A stretch of 64,000 nt of DNA, taken from positions 1 through 64,000 of the forward strand of contig JAUCQB010000061.1 of the NCBI GenBank assembly GCA_030372985.1. Direction: 5' to 3'. This DNA is from Phycisphaerae bacterium. GTDB taxonomy: Bacteria; Planctomycetota; Phycisphaerae; UBA1845; PWPN01. The translations under genes were made by a program, and so were the position numbers. How positions within the stretch are numbered: the first letter of the stretch is position 1; every line of letters starts with the position of its first letter. Below the pieces are notes generated by a model. It saw only the letters and a list, made by a program, of their open reading frames with translations. It did not search any database and was not told the origin of the DNA. This document shows, in pieces, positions 61,806 to 64,000 of this stretch.

Positions 61806-63284
61806 ATGCCAGGCGGCTTCCTCAGAACGCTCTTCGACGACGCTCGTCGCGGCGACGACCGCGCCGGCCACAACCTGGGTCTATCCCTGCCGTCCGGCAA
61901 ACCGCCGGTGCTGCGACGCCGAACCACCAACCTGATTGCGTTGCTGGGAATCGTGGCCATCCTCTACGGCACACTGATGCCGTTTGAGATGGACCGTTCC
62001 AAGGCGATCTCGTGGAACCTGCAGTGGGCCATGTCGATGCCTGGCGACGCGGTCGCGAACGTCCTCGTCTACATTCCGATCGGGGCATTCCTGCGGCTGA
62101 TGTTTCGTCGCCGGGGCTCGCTCGCGGTGGTTGAGTGGACGGCGAGCCTGGTCATCGCCGGCGGGCTCGGCTACCTGACCGAGGTGGCCCAGACGGTGGT
62201 GGTGTCCCGCGTTCCGAGCTGGATCGATGCCCTCTGCAATTTCACTGGGGCAGCGGTCGGCATTGCGCTCGGCCCGCTCCTGCAGCGGGTGCTTCGCAAC
62301 GCTCATGCATGGCTCTACCGCGAGCTGCAGATTCGCCCGATGGCCATGGCCGCGATGACGGTGATGATCTGCGTGTGTACCTACGCCTTGGCCCCGCTGG
62401 ACATCAAGCCCACGCCGGGGCACGTGGCCGCGGGGCTGGCCCACCTGCGTGCCGTGCCGCAGCGATGGCTGTGGCTGCCGGGTGACGAATCGGTCCGCCC
62501 GATGGCGCTGATGGATAAGGTAATCTCGGCCGGTGCGTACGGCCTGCTGGCCTTTGTGCTGCTGCTCTCGGCCAGGGAGGCCGGACGTTCCATGTTCCGC
62601 TCCCTCTGGTACGCATTCACTCGTTCAGTAGCGATGGCCGTGGTGGTCGAAACCATCCAGTTGTTCACCATCTCGCACGTGGCCGATCCTCGTGACCTGC
62701 TCACGGCGTGGCTCTGTTGCCTGCTGGGTTGTGTTGTCGGTTGGACGGTCGTGGGCACTTCTCCCGATCTGCACCGGTCGCCGATGACGCTGCTCCGCGG
62801 CGTGGTGGCGGTCATCAGCGGCGTGGTGCTGGCCTGGGCCGTCGGCTCCATCGTGCTGGGCACGCCGGCACGAACACCCACGCATACGACCTGGTGGCCT
62901 GCGATCGGCAACTTCAACCGTTCGTGGAGCAGCCTGCTCGGCGACTACACCAGCGGCCTGCTGCAATACATTCTGGTGGGCGGGCTGATCGTGCTGTGGA
63001 GCCGGGCGACCCGGCATCGTCCCAGCATGGCCCTGGTGGTGACCGCAACCTGGATCATCGCAGTCACGTCCATCAGCGTGACGGCGTTTCGAGGCTACAA
63101 CATCGACACCGCCCAACTGATCCTGGGAGTCGTCGGCGGTGTTGTTGCGGTTCGCTTCGACCGGGCCATCTTCGGCAGGCAGCAGGTGTTCGACTCGGCC
63201 TCGCCCGGTGACATCACGGCGAGAACACCGCTCGTGCCGGGCACCGCTGCTGCCTCCACTCCTCGAAGACCGCGTCAATCCTGA
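61806..63284 (+). CDS. Membrane protein with two VanZ-like domains
   Basis: A 492-residue polytopic membrane protein. The first half (YGTLMPFEMDRSK, DAVANVLVYIPIGAFL, EVAQTVVVSRVPSWIDALCN then FTGAAVG) is a VanZ-like domain. The second half repeats the pattern (YALAPLDIKPTPG, MDKVISAGAYGLLAFVLLLS, VVETIQLFTISHVADPRDLL then TAWLCCLLG), so the protein looks like a tandem duplication with about ten membrane segments. VanZ proteins affect teicoplanin resistance and related envelope traits, but in planctomycetes they are common next to envelope and exosortase genes. The ATG has AAAGGG five bases upstream; the first 40 residues are soluble. Confidence 0.85.
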   Translation: MPGGFLRTLFDDARRGDDRAGHNLGLSLPSGKPPVLRRRTTNLIALLGIVAILYGTLMPFEMDRSKAISWNLQWAMSMPGDAVANVLVYIPIGAFLRLMFRRRGSLAVVEWTASLVIAGGLGYLTEVAQTVVVSRVPSWIDALCNFTGAAVGIALGPLLQRVLRNAHAWLYRELQIRPMAMAAMTVMICVCTYALAPLDIKPTPGHVAAGLAHLRAVPQRWLWLPGDESVRPMALMDKVISAGAYGLLAFVLLLSAREAGRSMFRSLWYAFTRSVAMAVVVETIQLFTISHVADPRDLLTAWLCCLLGCVVGWTVVGTSPDLHRSPMTLLRGVVAVISGVVLAWAVGSIVLGTPARTPTHTTWWPAIGNFNRSWSSLLGDYTSGLLQYILVGGLIVLWSRATRHRPSMALVVTATWIIAVTSISVTAFRGYNIDTAQLILGVVGGVVAVRFDRAIFGRQQVFDSASPGDITARTPLVPGTAAASTPRRPRQS

Positions 63285-63381
63285 TCACTCCCAACCACCC
63301 GGCACAGCCGATCGTGCCGTTGCTGCGTCAGTCGTTTGCCCCCTGTCATTCTCCTGCGGCCCCACTATGATGACCGGGCGA

Positions 63382-63407
63382 CTTGTCCCTGTAGTCAGGG
63401 ACGCAAG
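63382..63407 (+). promoter_or_regulatory. Leader hairpin upstream of hemY
   Basis: CTTGTCCCTG, loop TAGT, CAGGGAC-GCAAG folds into a stem of seven bp plus three more across a bulge. TATGAT at 63365-63370 could be the -10 of this transcript, making the hairpin part of the hemY leader. Prediction only. Confidence 0.35.
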
Positions 63408-63436
63408 GCGGGGGTGATTGTTCTCTGGGAGCTGTG

Positions 63437-64000
63437 ATGGCTGATACGGGCTCGGGTCGTAAACGAATCATTGTCGTTGGCGGGGGCGTGTCGGGCATGG
63501 CGGCCGCCCACCGGGTGGTTGAGTTGGCCGCCGCAAGGGGCACGCCGATCGACATCTGCGTCCTCGAAGCCCGAGATCAGCTCGGCGGCTCGCTGGTGAC
63601 CAACCGGCACGACGGCTTCCTTGTCGAGGCCGGGCCGGACTCGTTCATCACCCAGAAACCCTGGGCCCTGGCGCTGTGCAAACGGCTGGGCCTCACCGAC
63701 GAGATCATCCCCACCAATCCGGCCTTCCGACGGACCTTTGTCGTCCGCAGGGGCCGCCTGCATCCGATTCCCGAAGGCTTCTTGCTTCTGGCGCCGTCGC
63801 GGATTATGCCCTTTGTGACCAGTCGGCTGTTCTCGTGGCCGGGCAAGCTCCGCATGGGTCTGGATCTGATCCTGCCCGCCAGAGACCACGGCCGGGACGG
63901 CGACGAGAGCCTGGCCTCGTTCGTGCGCCGGCGTTTCGGCCGCGAGGCTCTCGAACGCGTCGCTCAACCGCTGGTCGGGGGCATCTATACCGCCGATCCC
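63437..64000 (+). CDS. hemY: Protoporphyrinogen/coproporphyrinogen oxidase, N-terminal part (3' partial)
   Basis: The first 188 codons of a gene that runs off the window end. The FAD-binding GGGVSGMAAAH, EARDQLGGSLVT and EAGPDSFITQKPWA motifs and the QPLVGGIYTADP segment at the end identify the HemY/HemG-type flavoprotein of haem synthesis, which oxidises protoporphyrinogen IX or coproporphyrinogen III. Full proteins are near 460-490 residues. The start ATG 63437 has GGGAG five bases upstream. A short leader hairpin lies before it. Other haem genes are not visible in this window. Confidence 0.92.
   Translation, partial: MADTGSGRKRIIVVGGGVSGMAAAHRVVELAAARGTPIDICVLEARDQLGGSLVTNRHDGFLVEAGPDSFITQKPWALALCKRLGLTDEIIPTNPAFRRTFVVRRGRLHPIPEGFLLLAPSRIMPFVTSRLFSWPGKLRMGLDLILPARDHGRDGDESLASFVRRRFGREALERVAQPLVGGIYTADP

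Overview
This window looks like part of a Planctomycetota genome, most likely class Phycisphaerae or a near relative, assembled from a metagenome. This is inferred from content: the DNA is GC-rich, exported proteins end in short acidic dockerin-like tails (D-x-D-x-D-V-D type), small membrane proteins carry a CxxCGYxLTG...CPECG zinc ribbon, and there are many sugar-phosphate isomerase/epimerase and other carbohydrate proteins of the kind common in that phylum. The first 25 bases are leftover Nextera sequencing adapter, so the left edge is the end of an assembled contig and not a natural boundary. No rRNA, tRNA, CRISPR array, IS transposase or prophage gene was found.

Layout. 0-5 kb: the 3' part of carB, then two overlapping minus-strand genes for planctomycete-type membrane proteins. 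5.6-14.6 kb: an OSBS/N-acylamino-acid racemase-like enzyme, an AmpG-like transporter with a large inserted domain, phosphoglucomutase/phosphomannomutase, UDP-glucuronate decarboxylase, a PHP-domain phosphoesterase, a sugar isomerase-like TIM barrel and a TatA-type translocase subunit. 15-21.6 kb: two exported proteins (one a BNR/sialidase-fold protein with a dockerin-like tail) and a translationally coupled MFS transporter plus enolase-superfamily enzyme. 21.9-24.6 kb: three tandem zinc-ribbon membrane proteins and a PIN-domain toxin with its probable antitoxin. 24.7-37.3 kb: exported carbohydrate-active and hydrolytic proteins (GH172/DUF2961, SGNH hydrolase with a discoidin-like domain, alkaline phosphatase, an alpha/alpha-barrel glycosidase-like protein, a lipoprotein), CinA, and a frameshifted four-helix-bundle gene among repeats.

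37.7-47.3 kb is the most distinctive part: a four-gene cluster behind a good sigma70-type promoter that encodes a natural PilM-PilN fusion, a PilO-like membrane protein, a large one-pass membrane protein and a TPR-containing secretin with a Met/Gly-rich repeat linker. This looks like a lineage-specific type IV pilus or type II secretion-like trans-envelope complex. 47.4-52.5 kb: a YkgJ-type Cys-cluster protein, a sugar isomerase with a clear terminator, and three consecutive Hsp20 genes behind a textbook sigma54 promoter, followed by a clipped J-domain gene. 52.5-64 kb: DUF6807 plus TIM barrel pair, TPR lipoprotein, IspD, a phosphodiester glycosidase, ArgS, a double VanZ protein and the start of HemY.

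A second theme is repeats. Intergenic gaps carry many families of quasi-periodic or palindromic repeats. Repeats of the same type sit in frame inside argS and probably carB, and gene debris (an orphan dockerin tail, an alpha/beta-hydrolase C-terminus, a frameshifted four-helix gene, a clipped J domain) lies between intact genes.
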